Notes: a model not told the origin generated them from the letters alone. A DNA stretch of 64,000 bases from Cerasicoccus maritimus (GCA_031296935.1 JAVDPD010000021.1:46755-110754), one strand, 5' to 3'; counted from the first letter of the stretch, positions 37,872 through 47,015 are shown. Numbers and translations are program-made.

Positions 37872-38865
37872 TTGACTCACGCTCGACAAAGAATGTGTTC
37901 ACTGTGTGCATAAACTGAGGTGCCGCCGCCGCATTGCCATCGGATGCACTCATAACGCTTTCGAGCATCTGTATGGCGCTCGCAGCAATTTTGGAACGCG
38001 GGACTCCAATACTGGACAGCGGTGGAGAGGTTTGCGATGCTAGAGCAAGATCATCCATGCCAACAATGGAGAGTTGCTCAGGCACAGACACACCTAACTT
38101 AACGGCTCCTTGCAACGCGCCGATCGCAAGTAAATCCGTGCAACAAACGACCGCATCAATTTTCTTCTTTAATAATATGCCTACAGCGCGTTGCCCGTCT
38201 TCAATCGTCTTAGGACCATTTACAATGAGTGACTGATCAACTTTGATTCCAGATGCGACCAAAGCGGTTTGGTAAGCCTTAAGCTTGGTGTCGTCCGATA
38301 AGCCACGGATAAAACCGATACGACGATGCCCCAGGCGCACAAGGGTTTGAACAGCCTGCTCGATGCCGCTCTCGAAGTCCAAATGAATAAATCCGGTGGA
38401 TAAATGATTCGACCAAACCTGATTCGCAATGACTATAGTAGGGCAGTCAGAGATGACTTTTCCCAAACCGTCCAAGCTACGCTCACTATCCGCTACAATG
38501 ATCACGCCATCCAAGCCTTTTCCAGCAATGAGGTTGTTCAACTGCAAGTCAGGCTGCGATGGGCTCCTTAATACTAAGTGCAAGGAGATACCCCGCCCCG
38601 CACAAGCTTTGGCAATCTCCTGCGCGAGCTCCATGTTATAGTAATCAAAAATGATCTCCTCGCCAAACGTGTAGTAAAGCCCAATGACACCACTAAACTT
38701 GGATGATAAGCGACGCGCATTGATATTTGGCGCAAAGCCGTGCTTTCGCGCTTCCTCCAGGATTCGCTCCTGAGTTTTTTTACTGATGCGTCCACGCCCA
38801 GAAAAAGCGCGCGAAACAGTCGCGGTTGAAACACCTACAATCTCTGAAAATTCACGAATGTCCAT
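37852..38865 (-). CDS. LacI-family transcriptional regulator 2
   Basis: A 337-residue paralogue of regulator 1. The DNA-reading region VGVSTATVSRAFSGRGRIS is essentially identical, while the sugar-binding half diverges (FDYYNMELAQEIAKACAGRG is kept; LNNLIAGKGLDGVIIVADSE differs). Same operator with a different or tuned inducer is therefore likely. A weak operator-like site lies 80-97 bases upstream. Regulators 1 and 2 bracket the kinase operon. Confidence 0.93.
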   Translation of the reverse strand: MDIREFSEIVGVSTATVSRAFSGRGRISKKTQERILEEARKHGFAPNINARRLSSKFSGVIGLYYTFGEEIIFDYYNMELAQEIAKACAGRGISLHLVLRSPSQPDLQLNNLIAGKGLDGVIIVADSERSLDGLGKVISDCPTIVIANQVWSNHLSTGFIHLDFESGIEQAVQTLVRLGHRRIGFIRGLSDDTKLKAYQTALVASGIKVDQSLIVNGPKTIEDGQRAVGILLKKKIDAVVCCTDLLAIGALQGAVKLGVSVPEQLSIVGMDDLALASQTSPPLSSIGVPRSKIAASAIQMLESVMSASDGNAAAAPQFMHTVNTFFVERESITAVER

Positions 38866-38944
38866 CTACAATGCCGACCAGCTTGCTTTAGAATAAACCA
38901 AGCGTAACCATGATGGAGTGTGGGGGATGACCGTGACATGGTAA

Positions 38945-38962
38945 AGGACAAACGCTTACGCA
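38945..38962. promoter_or_regulatory. possible LacI-type operator, site F (upstream of regulator 2)
   Basis: AGGACAAACGCTTACGCA: right half 7 of 8, central CG kept, left half 4 of 8. It is a weak match, listed because it lies 80-97 bases ahead of the LacI regulator 2 start in an otherwise empty gap. Confidence 0.35.
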
Positions 38963-39054
38963 AACAGGGCTAGGCCACGCGGACAAGCCGATGAGCGATG
39001 TCGACGATCCAGTCGTGGAATCACAAACGCCCAAGATGCCAACCGAATGCCATT

Positions 39055-42000
39055 TTAGCGCACTTCAATTTCCGTCAGCCATAGAATGTTCGGTCGAATC
39101 TCTGAGCCACGTCTCGCAGGCTGGAGAATCTCTAAACTTGCCAGCTTAGTCGGCTCAAAAACAACCGTCGTCACGTCAGTCGTTGCATCGTTCTGAAAAC
39201 GTGTCAACTGACGGCGTTGCCCGTCAAGCATACACCCTTGTATAACTCCCTCCCTTGAGGTATAAGTAACGCCCCCCTCATGATTCCAAAAGAGCTTAAC
39301 TTCGCTAATCTCGATGGGCTCCGGAAACTTAAAGCGCACCCAATGCGGAGAAGCAGATTCCTCTGACGCCCAGGCAGCTTCATTGAACGCCATGCTTGCA
39401 GTCGGTCGGGTGATGCCATCGCGCAGCGGTGAAGGTCCATAACCTGGAAAATCGCTGCTCGTTTCCACAATCACCGCTGTATCGCGCACCACGCTCACCT
39501 GCTGCCCGAGGAATTGCAGTTGCACCACGCCTTCGAACATCTCGAACCCCATTCCCGATACCTTCAGTTCAATAGCGCCAGACTCACGCCCCGCCGCAGG
39601 AACCGGGATGTAAACCGTTTGCTCATCTCCAGCATTTAATGGAAAAGCCTTCCGCCCTTCCCCAAAATCGCCACTCCAACGCACATCGACCAGACTAACC
39701 TTCTGGAGGAGGTTCGTCAGTCGCAATGGAACTTGCGCGACATCCTGAATAGAAATTACTTTGCTTTGTGGCAGGGCTACATCAACAGGATTCAAACGCT
39801 GCCAGGAAAGCGGTATTGCCAAGGTTTCCGCTATGCCTTCCTTCATGACAATAAAGCGTAGAAGAAACGTATCCTCGTCAAAATCCGCAGGAACAGTCAG
39901 CTCAACCTCACACGTTTCGCCTGCGCCCAAAGTGACATTAGGCATCTTCTCAATCGATGGCTCTTCGGACAACAAACTAATCTTCTCGAATTGCAACGCG
40001 GCACTGCCGACGTTAGCCATGTCGATGCGTATTTCCTGCGCCAAACCACGCAACGCGGGTTGTGGTAAATTAACCACGAGCCTCACGCCCAGGGCTTGCT
40101 GCTCCTGAATCGACTCCAGTTGACTAATTAACTGAGCGGCTTGTCCCTTGCCGTCATACCATCCGCGTAGAAAATCCATTTCATTCGAGATTTCACTGCT
40201 TGGAAAAATCATGAAAAAGCGCACCTGCTCAGGTTCTAGAAAAACAGGGATTTCACCCCGGCCACTTGCACCAACAGAAAGCCAGCCAGCATCGCCAGCT
40301 AAGGGGTTCAGCACAATCCAATCCTGTGCCTCACCAGCTAACGTCACTTGAATATGACCAGAGGTCGGAGCCTTTGACGTGTTGCGTACAGTTATGAATT
40401 TTGCCGCATCACGGGTGCCATAGTACTGCTCGATCTCAATGACATGACTAAACGATTGCGCCTCTCCCACAGGTTGCCAGCCAACATTCGCCAAGCGCCG
40501 AATCCAAGGCATGTAACGCTGAAACCAATGCCTGTCACGCTCATACCATGCTGCGTTTTCCCAATATGGATCATTGGCAGCGTCATGGCTAAATAAGCTT
40601 GGCTGAAATGCCCAATAAAGACTGTCCTCAAAATAGCGCCGCGCAAACTCCGGTCGAAGATGATCGTATTTGCCATTCATCAAAAAGCCCCAAGCTTTCT
40701 GGCCCGACATCGCTCGCCGGTAATTCAACTCGCGGTCTGCCATACGCTTATAATTCCCTTCATGAAACCAATGCGTTTCTTCACCTGGGATATCGATAAA
40801 TGGCATAAAGAACGGAAAATTCCAGCAAGGAAAATTGCCCATTAGGTACTTCTCGGAAGCATTCATAAAACCACCTAACCCAGCAATAAATTCATAAGCA
40901 GCAATTGGCGTGGCGAGCCCTGGCGTCATGGCATCGGTCGTAAAAGTTGCCGGATAATTTGTAACTGCCATAGCCTCAGGATTGTAGTCCATGATAAACA
41001 TTGCCGAAAGCGAATCTAGGTAGATGCCATCGATCTTCTCATGAGCAACCTGTTCCCGCATAAAATAGAACTCAGCCATTGCTCGATTAACCGGTGCGTC
41101 TGACGAGGTTGGTAACTCTGGATCGGTGCTAACCTCCATTCGTGCACCGGAATTCCAGGGCACATCCGAGAAAGTCATATTGATCCCGCCATCGGGCTCT
41201 CTTGCCGCACCCAATAAGCCCCCGGATGCAAATTCATTTGCCTTACCAAAGCCATCCACCGCAAGTCGCTCCATCATGGCGATGGCGTTCTCCGGTGTCC
41301 GCTCCATGCCTCCCGGCATTGGCAGCCAGTACAGCCACGGCTCCGTGTAAGCCAAGGTAAGCACACCATTATCATGGCAGAAGTCGACATCAGATCCAAT
41401 TGCGCCACCCTTTTCGTAGTAAGCAAATCCAAAATCCTGCGGGCTCGGAATCTTTGAAATATCCGTGAAAGGCATCCAAAGCCCAACCTCATCAGGACGA
41501 CGCTCAAAAAGAGATGTATTACGCTGATAAAACTCTGAAAGCGCGTGCCGAAATGCCAGCCCCTCAACTAACGAGCGACTTCGCAAAGAAGCGTGGAAAG
41601 CAGCCTGTCCGGGAAATTTTTTGGTCAATGGTGTAAGCGCTACATGGTAATCTATAGCAAGCTGCTCTCGATCCGTGTTGGCAGATATTTTAAAAACACA
41701 AGGCTCATTTAAGTCCGTTTCGAGCACTATAGCCTGCGAGCCATTATCAACCACACCAAATGGGTATTTGGAAACACTGCCATCCATCCCGTAGGGGCTG
41801 CTGCCAACATGCGCGTACTCGATATTCTCGCGATTAATCTCACGGGCAAATTGAACATCGTCATGCCATGTCCACCCCACAAGCTGGGCCTGCACTCCAA
41901 TACTAAATCTAAGCAGTCGGACTCGCTCACTCTTAAGCCCCGCGTATAGGTCAAGGTCTCCGCGCTCAGATGATTGCGCAATCACGCGCCAGTCAACTCC

Positions 42001-43176
42001 GTCCGCACTTCCCTGCCACTCAATCATATCATCAGTTTTACGTACGCGAGCAGGCTGCAAGTCAAAGACCTCGCCGGACTTTGCATCACAAAGCTCAAAC
42101 CGCAAATTAAGTGGCTCCGCAAACCCTGGAGCATCCCATGTGGGTTCAGACAGATCTACATCATACCAAGGCAAAGAGCCGAAGCGTTCGTTGAAGGTAA
42201 TGCTCAACGAATCGGGAACAAAGGCGATGAGCTCCTCAACTAGATATTTTTTAGGCCCGACTTTTTGGTCGGGCCCATTATAAGAGTAATCACCCATGGT
42301 GTCTTTAGTAATTCGCTTGAACCCCTGCCCCGGATAACGCTCCAACACTTCCCATTGGCTGTTAGTCCTCTCCACACTGAAGTCCATCGATTCTCCGATT
42401 TCGATGTTATCAATAGAGTACACAACTCCATCAGGATTAACTTCGGGTGATAGCTGGTAGATTGGCGTCCAATTCCAGTCGTTGTCCACGCCCGAATGTT
42501 GGTAGAACGTCAGCCCTTCGATCATGTAGTCTGCACCATAAGGCGCTAAGCCCGTCGCAACATCCTCGTCATTATTAATTAGCACGCGCAGTCGTGAAGG
42601 CTCCACGCCTTCTCCTATTACTTTCACGGCCAGCCCACTTCTACCACTGCGGTAAAGACGACCAATCAAGCCATTATCCGCAGTAGGATTCGACGGCGTC
42701 AACTGCGAGTAATCGACTGATAATGCGTCAGTCTCAGGATAACGATCAACAACGCTCCAATCACTATCAACATTCTCTACATAAAAACGCATTACCTTGA
42801 ACCTTGGCAACGCGTTCACCGAGTAAGTAAGCACCCCCTCGGAAACTTCATAAGGAACCACGCCCACCTGCTTCCACTCCCAACCAGTGGCAGTATCAGG
42901 ATATGCGTAAAGCGTCGCACCTTCGATCATGTAATCAGCACCATATTCGCCAAACCCGCTACTGGAATCGCTATCGATATCAAACATCAAGCGTGTTTGT
43001 TGCACATCAGGAGCAGGCTCTTTTATCCCTACTTGCAAGGCACCGCTTTCCGCAAGCCCCACTTCTACGGAATCGATCGCAAATGCGGCTGACGTCATCA
43101 AAAAAAAGCCAGTAACCCCCTGTAGTGAAAACTTTAAGGTTCGATAAAAATCCAAAGAAGATACTACTGAAATCAT
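39055..43176 (-). CDS. giant secreted putative glycosidase with binding modules
   Basis: A 1373-residue exported protein I cannot place in a named family. Signal peptide about 1-33. Two successive modules (about 34-140 and 165-275) each contain GADYMIEG, the module also found in the larger GH114-like protein. A central region of about 450 residues looks like a TIM-barrel glycosidase (WMPFTDISKIPSPQDFG, TLAYTEPWLYW, and EKIDGIYLDSL near residue 717, an acidic strand-end motif). Next are Ig-like beta domains and a C-terminal F5/8-type galactose-binding domain (ASPHWVRFKFPEPIEISEVK). The best operator of the locus lies 38 bases before its start. Probably outer-surface attack on the polymer. Confidence 0.75.
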   Translation of the reverse strand: MISVVSSLDFYRTLKFSLQGVTGFFLMTSAAFAIDSVEVGLAESGALQVGIKEPAPDVQQTRLMFDIDSDSSSGFGEYGADYMIEGATLYAYPDTATGWEWKQVGVVPYEVSEGVLTYSVNALPRFKVMRFYVENVDSDWSVVDRYPETDALSVDYSQLTPSNPTADNGLIGRLYRSGRSGLAVKVIGEGVEPSRLRVLINNDEDVATGLAPYGADYMIEGLTFYQHSGVDNDWNWTPIYQLSPEVNPDGVVYSIDNIEIGESMDFSVERTNSQWEVLERYPGQGFKRITKDTMGDYSYNGPDQKVGPKKYLVEELIAFVPDSLSITFNERFGSLPWYDVDLSEPTWDAPGFAEPLNLRFELCDAKSGEVFDLQPARVRKTDDMIEWQGSADGVDWRVIAQSSERGDLDLYAGLKSERVRLLRFSIGVQAQLVGWTWHDDVQFAREINRENIEYAHVGSSPYGMDGSVSKYPFGVVDNGSQAIVLETDLNEPCVFKISANTDREQLAIDYHVALTPLTKKFPGQAAFHASLRSRSLVEGLAFRHALSEFYQRNTSLFERRPDEVGLWMPFTDISKIPSPQDFGFAYYEKGGAIGSDVDFCHDNGVLTLAYTEPWLYWLPMPGGMERTPENAIAMMERLAVDGFGKANEFASGGLLGAAREPDGGINMTFSDVPWNSGARMEVSTDPELPTSSDAPVNRAMAEFYFMREQVAHEKIDGIYLDSLSAMFIMDYNPEAMAVTNYPATFTTDAMTPGLATPIAAYEFIAGLGGFMNASEKYLMGNFPCWNFPFFMPFIDIPGEETHWFHEGNYKRMADRELNYRRAMSGQKAWGFLMNGKYDHLRPEFARRYFEDSLYWAFQPSLFSHDAANDPYWENAAWYERDRHWFQRYMPWIRRLANVGWQPVGEAQSFSHVIEIEQYYGTRDAAKFITVRNTSKAPTSGHIQVTLAGEAQDWIVLNPLAGDAGWLSVGASGRGEIPVFLEPEQVRFFMIFPSSEISNEMDFLRGWYDGKGQAAQLISQLESIQEQQALGVRLVVNLPQPALRGLAQEIRIDMANVGSAALQFEKISLLSEEPSIEKMPNVTLGAGETCEVELTVPADFDEDTFLLRFIVMKEGIAETLAIPLSWQRLNPVDVALPQSKVISIQDVAQVPLRLTNLLQKVSLVDVRWSGDFGEGRKAFPLNAGDEQTVYIPVPAAGRESGAIELKVSGMGFEMFEGVVQLQFLGQQVSVVRDTAVIVETSSDFPGYGPSPLRDGITRPTASMAFNEAAWASEESASPHWVRFKFPEPIEISEVKLFWNHEGGVTYTSREGVIQGCMLDGQRRQLTRFQNDATTDVTTVVFEPTKLASLEILQPARRGSEIRPNILWLTEIEVR

Positions 43177-43213
43177 AATGTAAAAGCAGGGGTTAAAGCT
43201 GTTTCAAATTTAT

Positions 43214-43231
43214 TGCGTAAACATTTACGCA
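43214..43231. promoter_or_regulatory. LacI-type operator, site C
   Basis: TGCGTAAACATTTACGCA, a perfect TGCGTAAA/TTTACGCA pair with a CA centre, 38-55 bases ahead of the 1373-residue glycosidase gene on the minus strand. Confidence 0.8.
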
Positions 43232-43328
43232 AACACTAAGAAAGTCAAGCTCTTTGGAACATTTTTCCAAGAAATACAGGAGCACAAATTGCGAACGAAA
43301 CTGCCCATAGCATGGTAAAAGCTTCAAT

Positions 43329-43360
43329 AAAAAGGCGGCGCGAGATGCCCCGCGCCGCCC
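43329..43360 (-). terminator. intrinsic terminator after the large GH114-like gene
   Basis: GGCGGCGCG (43334-43342) pairs perfectly with CGCGCCGCC (43351-43359); on the minus strand the stem is followed by TTTTTATTG. It insulates the next gene and its operator C. Confidence 0.9.
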
Positions 43361-43402
43361 AACTAATGGATCGTAATAATGGATAAATTACCCATGATAA
43401 CA

Positions 43403-45628
43403 TTAGAACGAGTACCGGAAGGACGCCCCACTGCTCGCGCCATCGGGATACCAATCGTATTCGCCCGAGACCCCGGTATAGAATTCGTTGTTACCGAAGC
43501 AGACGAAACTGATGGTGCCGGTTGGGCTACCAATCCAGCTCAACGGTAGATAAACCTCGCCCGTAGTTCCGCTCCAGATTCGGCCTACCTGAAAACCACC
43601 GGCAGCAGGAGCCGAGACCCAACTCCAGTCAAGGCCAGTGCCATTGTATTGGTAGACGTTTACGCCTTCGATCAAGTAATCTGCTCCAATCGGGAAGTTC
43701 GTGATACCAGCGAATGAGCCTTGGAAACCTGTCGCAGGGTTGTCATCAGTATCAATAAAGATCTGGAAACCCCAGCTCACGTAGATATTGGTATCATTCG
43801 TGTAGGCGAAGTAAAGTGTGCCCGTATCCGTGGCGTGCGCCACCTGAATTTGACGCCAGTTCGCTTGATTACCCGCACCGGAAATATGACTCGAATCACT
43901 AACGCCAACAACGTCATCAGGGTCACCAAGGTAGCTGCTTAGCGACCCCCATTCCGTGAGTAAGCCATCGAGCGTGATAGCGCTACTCAAGATCGGATTA
44001 CTAAGTGCGGCAGAAGCGTAATAGTTCAACCCCGTATCTTCGGTATTCTGATTTCCGAAAGCATCCTTGGCCACGACCTTAAAGTTGTAGTTCTTATTAG
44101 CGGTCAGCCCCGTGATGGTGTATTCATTTGCAGAGCTGTTTGCCGGATCATGCCCCCAAGCCGGATTTGTGTCGAACGCGACATCCGAATAAGTAGTCGA
44201 AGTGCCGGCGTCGATATCGGTCACAATGATATCGTACGTAATCGGATAGGACTGATCGATAGCGACATCCCAACGAACGATTGCTTCAGACACCGAGCTG
44301 CCCTCTCCCACTTCCTGCACACCAACGCGAAACGATGTTGAAGCAGTGTTGTAGAGCACGTTACCCGTGGTGTCCCAAGTCGGTGCATTGTTGTCATTCG
44401 ACGAGTCCGGCAGCAAGTTGGCAAAGTCAGTGTCAACTGTGATCAGGAGGCCATCCTCGCAAAGGTAACCAATGTAGCCAAACTCCCGGATGTCCGTGTT
44501 GAATGCATCGGTTACAATTCCAGTACGACCGGATTCGTACTCCAAACTAAACATGGTGAAGCCGTCGTCACGGTTTGCTTCGGCAAATACCTTGGGCGCC
44601 ACATTGTAGCGATTCTCATTGTAGTATTCAGAAATCCCACCAGGGCCATCTGTAACTGGATCACTGTCGTAGCGGAAGCTCTCAAAAAGAAAAGCATTGA
44701 TGTATGGACGGATCGAGTAGTCAATCGGATACTGACTCGTGAGAGGGCTCTGCAAGCCGGCAGTGAAGTAGAATGCGCCACGATTAGCGAATACAACTTT
44801 GCTGGTATAGTTATCGCTAATGTATTTCACCGTATCCCTCATTTCATCCACAGTCCAGGGGTACCACCCAGGCGCGTCATAAGGTCCGGCAGTATCCAGA
44901 GTATCGAGAAAAAAACCATCACAACCGAAGTTAGTCGTGCGATCACGCAAGTTCGCCGTATCCCATGCACCAGCAATCTGAGCAAGACCTGCTGTTAACG
45001 AGCGACCAGTCACCCCTGTACCTCCGATGCGCATATTATCGAGCACCCATCGCCAGTTAGTATCCGGATTCACCATGTAACCCAGGAAGATTGGGTTATA
45101 ATCCGGATTGCCGTCAGGCGTGAGACGGGCAGTCGTCGTAACGGATATTGCACGCCCCGTGGAATCGTAGGTAACCGTCTGGGAGTCCACATCAACGTAA
45201 AAGCTTTGTAGGGTATTACCGGGAGTTGGAATCAGGTCCCCAGTGGCCGAGTCGTACTTGACCATGCCAGTGCCACCCCCCAGTGGATCCTCAATTGCAT
45301 CATTGATAAAGTCCTCGCCGATACTGATGTAGCCGATAACATAATCTACGCCGTTGTCTTTCAGATACTTAACGACTTCCGGCGTGCAGTGCGGTTGACC
45401 TGGGTTAATAACAACAACATCAAACGACGCAAGGCTGCTCATAATCGTGCTATCCAGCACCCATGTGCTGGGATCGCCAGTATTGGATGAGTAGTAGTCA
45501 TCACCGTAATAGATGATAAACTTTGAGTCGGACGTGACACCCGTCATCGGGCCACGGGCTTCGGCGGGCGAAGATAGGGTAATCGCGGCAGTAAAAAGTG
45601 CGATCATGCCTACAGATACTTTATTCAT
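43403..45628 (-). CDS. secreted GH114-like enzyme with FN3 and CBM9-like domains
   Basis: A 741-residue exported protein. Signal peptide MNKVSVGMIALFTAAITLSS(PAEA). Catalytic-domain landmarks match the other GH114-like protein: GYISIGED (99-106) and GCDGFFLDTLDT (236-246), followed by VVFANRGA and an FSLEYESGR strand. A fibronectin-III-like domain (about 450-560, EYTITGLTANKNYNFKVVAK) leads to a CBM9-like binding domain starting ITLDGLLTEWG and containing FIDTDDNPATGFQ and GADYLIEGVNVYQYNG. Start 45628 is chosen by the signal peptide; the frame runs upstream through operator D. Likely cuts the alpha-1,4-galactosamine-type polymer outside the cell. Confidence 0.82.
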   Translation of the reverse strand: MNKVSVGMIALFTAAITLSSPAEARGPMTGVTSDSKFIIYYGDDYYSSNTGDPSTWVLDSTIMSSLASFDVVVINPGQPHCTPEVVKYLKDNGVDYVIGYISIGEDFINDAIEDPLGGGTGMVKYDSATGDLIPTPGNTLQSFYVDVDSQTVTYDSTGRAISVTTTARLTPDGNPDYNPIFLGYMVNPDTNWRWVLDNMRIGGTGVTGRSLTAGLAQIAGAWDTANLRDRTTNFGCDGFFLDTLDTAGPYDAPGWYPWTVDEMRDTVKYISDNYTSKVVFANRGAFYFTAGLQSPLTSQYPIDYSIRPYINAFLFESFRYDSDPVTDGPGGISEYYNENRYNVAPKVFAEANRDDGFTMFSLEYESGRTGIVTDAFNTDIREFGYIGYLCEDGLLITVDTDFANLLPDSSNDNNAPTWDTTGNVLYNTASTSFRVGVQEVGEGSSVSEAIVRWDVAIDQSYPITYDIIVTDIDAGTSTTYSDVAFDTNPAWGHDPANSSANEYTITGLTANKNYNFKVVAKDAFGNQNTEDTGLNYYASAALSNPILSSAITLDGLLTEWGSLSSYLGDPDDVVGVSDSSHISGAGNQANWRQIQVAHATDTGTLYFAYTNDTNIYVSWGFQIFIDTDDNPATGFQGSFAGITNFPIGADYLIEGVNVYQYNGTGLDWSWVSAPAAGGFQVGRIWSGTTGEVYLPLSWIGSPTGTISFVCFGNNEFYTGVSGEYDWYPDGASSGASFRYSF

Positions 45629-45712
45629 AGTGCTATTGGTGTTGAATTGGATATACGATAAGCCGCTCAACGGACACTTCCCTCTAGTAGTATTTAGAAG
45701 AAAACAAATATT

Positions 45713-45730
45713 TGCGTAAACGGTTACGCC
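45713..45730. promoter_or_regulatory. LacI-type operator, site D
   Basis: TGCGTAAACGGTTACGCC: left half exact, central CG, right half 6 of 8. It lies 85-102 bases before the large GH114-like gene. Confidence 0.7.
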
Positions 45731-45789
45731 CACAACCGCAAGAAAAATATTCTTTAGTCGCTACAGAGAGTTGCAGGACAAATAGATAT

Positions 45790-45821
45790 AAAGGGGATGA
45801 AGCACATTGCTCCATCCCCAG
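45790..45821 (-). terminator. intrinsic terminator after the GH135-like gene
   Basis: GGGGATGAAGCA pairs with TGCTCCATCCCC (one mismatch); on the minus strand it is followed by TTTATATC. It separates the GH135-like gene from operator D. Confidence 0.8.
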
Positions 45822-45847
45822 AAACACAAAAATTGTGGCTATTACAG

Positions 45848-46630
45848 TTAGCGATAGATCACATCATACATAAGCTCCCACCAAAAGCTTGGGAGTTGGT
45901 CGAAAGGATTCCCCGCAAAGGTTTCATCCGTTATATAGACGTATCGAGTATTGCGACTACGTGCGATATCGGAAATCTCATTGACGTAATACTCTGACGG
46001 CGTTGCGACCATTGAATGTACAATCATAGCAAAGCAATCCTCAGAAAATACCCAACGCCAACTTGGCACGGAGTCCGAGTAGTAATCCCACGAATAACCT
46101 TCGTAAGTCACCAGCACATCGACTACCGACCACCAAAGGTAGAGATCGGTGGCGTCGTTACCAGCATTGCCCATCACCAGGAACCCCGGATAGTTGTTTT
46201 TAATGTAGTGATAGATCTCACTATAGTATTGAAGAGTCGACAAAGCGCCGTCACCCAAGGTTTCATCAAGGAAAATGCCGTCAATATCATACCAAGCAAC
46301 ATATTGATCAATGTCAGCTTTCACTTGGGCGATTGCTCTAGCGCCGTAAGTTGTAGGGACATAGCCGATCACCAAACCACCCTTTAACCTTAGATTATCA
46401 ACTGCATTCTCATAGTTAACATCGTAGGAAAGCCCAGGCCCGCTCGCCGGGTTCATCACGGTGATAATATCAGCCCCAGCATCTAAACCAACGCCAATCA
46501 TATCCCAATCACTCCCCGAAGGGGTAGGATAAAAATACGCCGGTACAACAACTGACAACGGTCCTGCCTGAAGGAAATTAGCTGCGACTATCCCTAGAAA
46601 GACAAGTGACATTTTGAGATTATAAATCAT
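45848..46630 (-). CDS. secreted GH135-like (spherulin-4 family) glycosidase
   Basis: A 260-residue exported protein. Signal peptide about 1-23. The spherulation-specific family 4 pattern is clear: VVPAYFYPTPSGSDWD, GLVIGYVPTTYGARA, AWYDIDGIFLDE, YHYIKNNYPGFLVMGNAGND, VVDVLVTYEGYSWDYY. The named member of this family, fungal Sph3 (GH135), hydrolyses the N-acetylgalactosamine-rich galactosaminogalactan. The Asp and Glu of IDGIFLDE are the likely acid residues. Single gene with its own operator-like site 171 bases upstream. With the GH114-like enzymes it points to one class of substrate. Confidence 0.82.
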   Translation of the reverse strand: MIYNLKMSLVFLGIVAANFLQAGPLSVVVPAYFYPTPSGSDWDMIGVGLDAGADIITVMNPASGPGLSYDVNYENAVDNLRLKGGLVIGYVPTTYGARAIAQVKADIDQYVAWYDIDGIFLDETLGDGALSTLQYYSEIYHYIKNNYPGFLVMGNAGNDATDLYLWWSVVDVLVTYEGYSWDYYSDSVPSWRWVFSEDCFAMIVHSMVATPSEYYVNEISDIARSRNTRYVYITDETFAGNPFDQLPSFWWELMYDVIYR

Positions 46631-47015
46631 GATAGATATTAGTTATTAGTTCGTAAGCGCCGCGAATCAGGTAACTCTCGGCGGTTCAAGATGGGGTTAC
46701 CAAAAGTAGTCAAGGAGAACCCAACCACTGCAATGCACGTGCTTCGGTAATTACAAAAACGAACGTGTTACCCAAACCGTGCGCCGTGAGCTAAACAAAA
46801 TGCGTAACCGTTTACAATAGTTTTCTGCGCTATTCCATCACTCTACGTTTAGAGAGTTCACCCTCGCCATTCATCCAGATATAAAGCAAGCAGGAGCGTG
46901 CAGTGGGCTCTTGGCTCCTCTTCATAGATTGGGGACAAGGAATACAATATAGCCCAATGGCCGACGCGATGCGTCGTGAGATACGCAGTATCTCGTTTCC
47001 AAAGCTTTGCTTTGG
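46631..47015. other. gene-free region upstream of the GH135-like gene
   Basis: About 385 bases without a credible gene. It holds operator-like site E (46801-46818). The stretch 46640-46800 is the likely leader of the GH135-like gene, but I see no clear promoter boxes. The right end abuts the tRNA. Confidence 0.6.
46801..46818. promoter_or_regulatory. LacI-type operator, site E
   Basis: TGCGTAACCGTTTACAAT: left half 7 of 8, central CG, right half 5-6 of 8. It lies 171-188 bases before the GH135-like gene, farther than the other sites. Confidence 0.55.

Noticed and set aside
43654-43664. GTTTACGCC inside the GH114-like gene as an internal operator
   Set aside because: Inside coding sequence without a left half-site; chance match.
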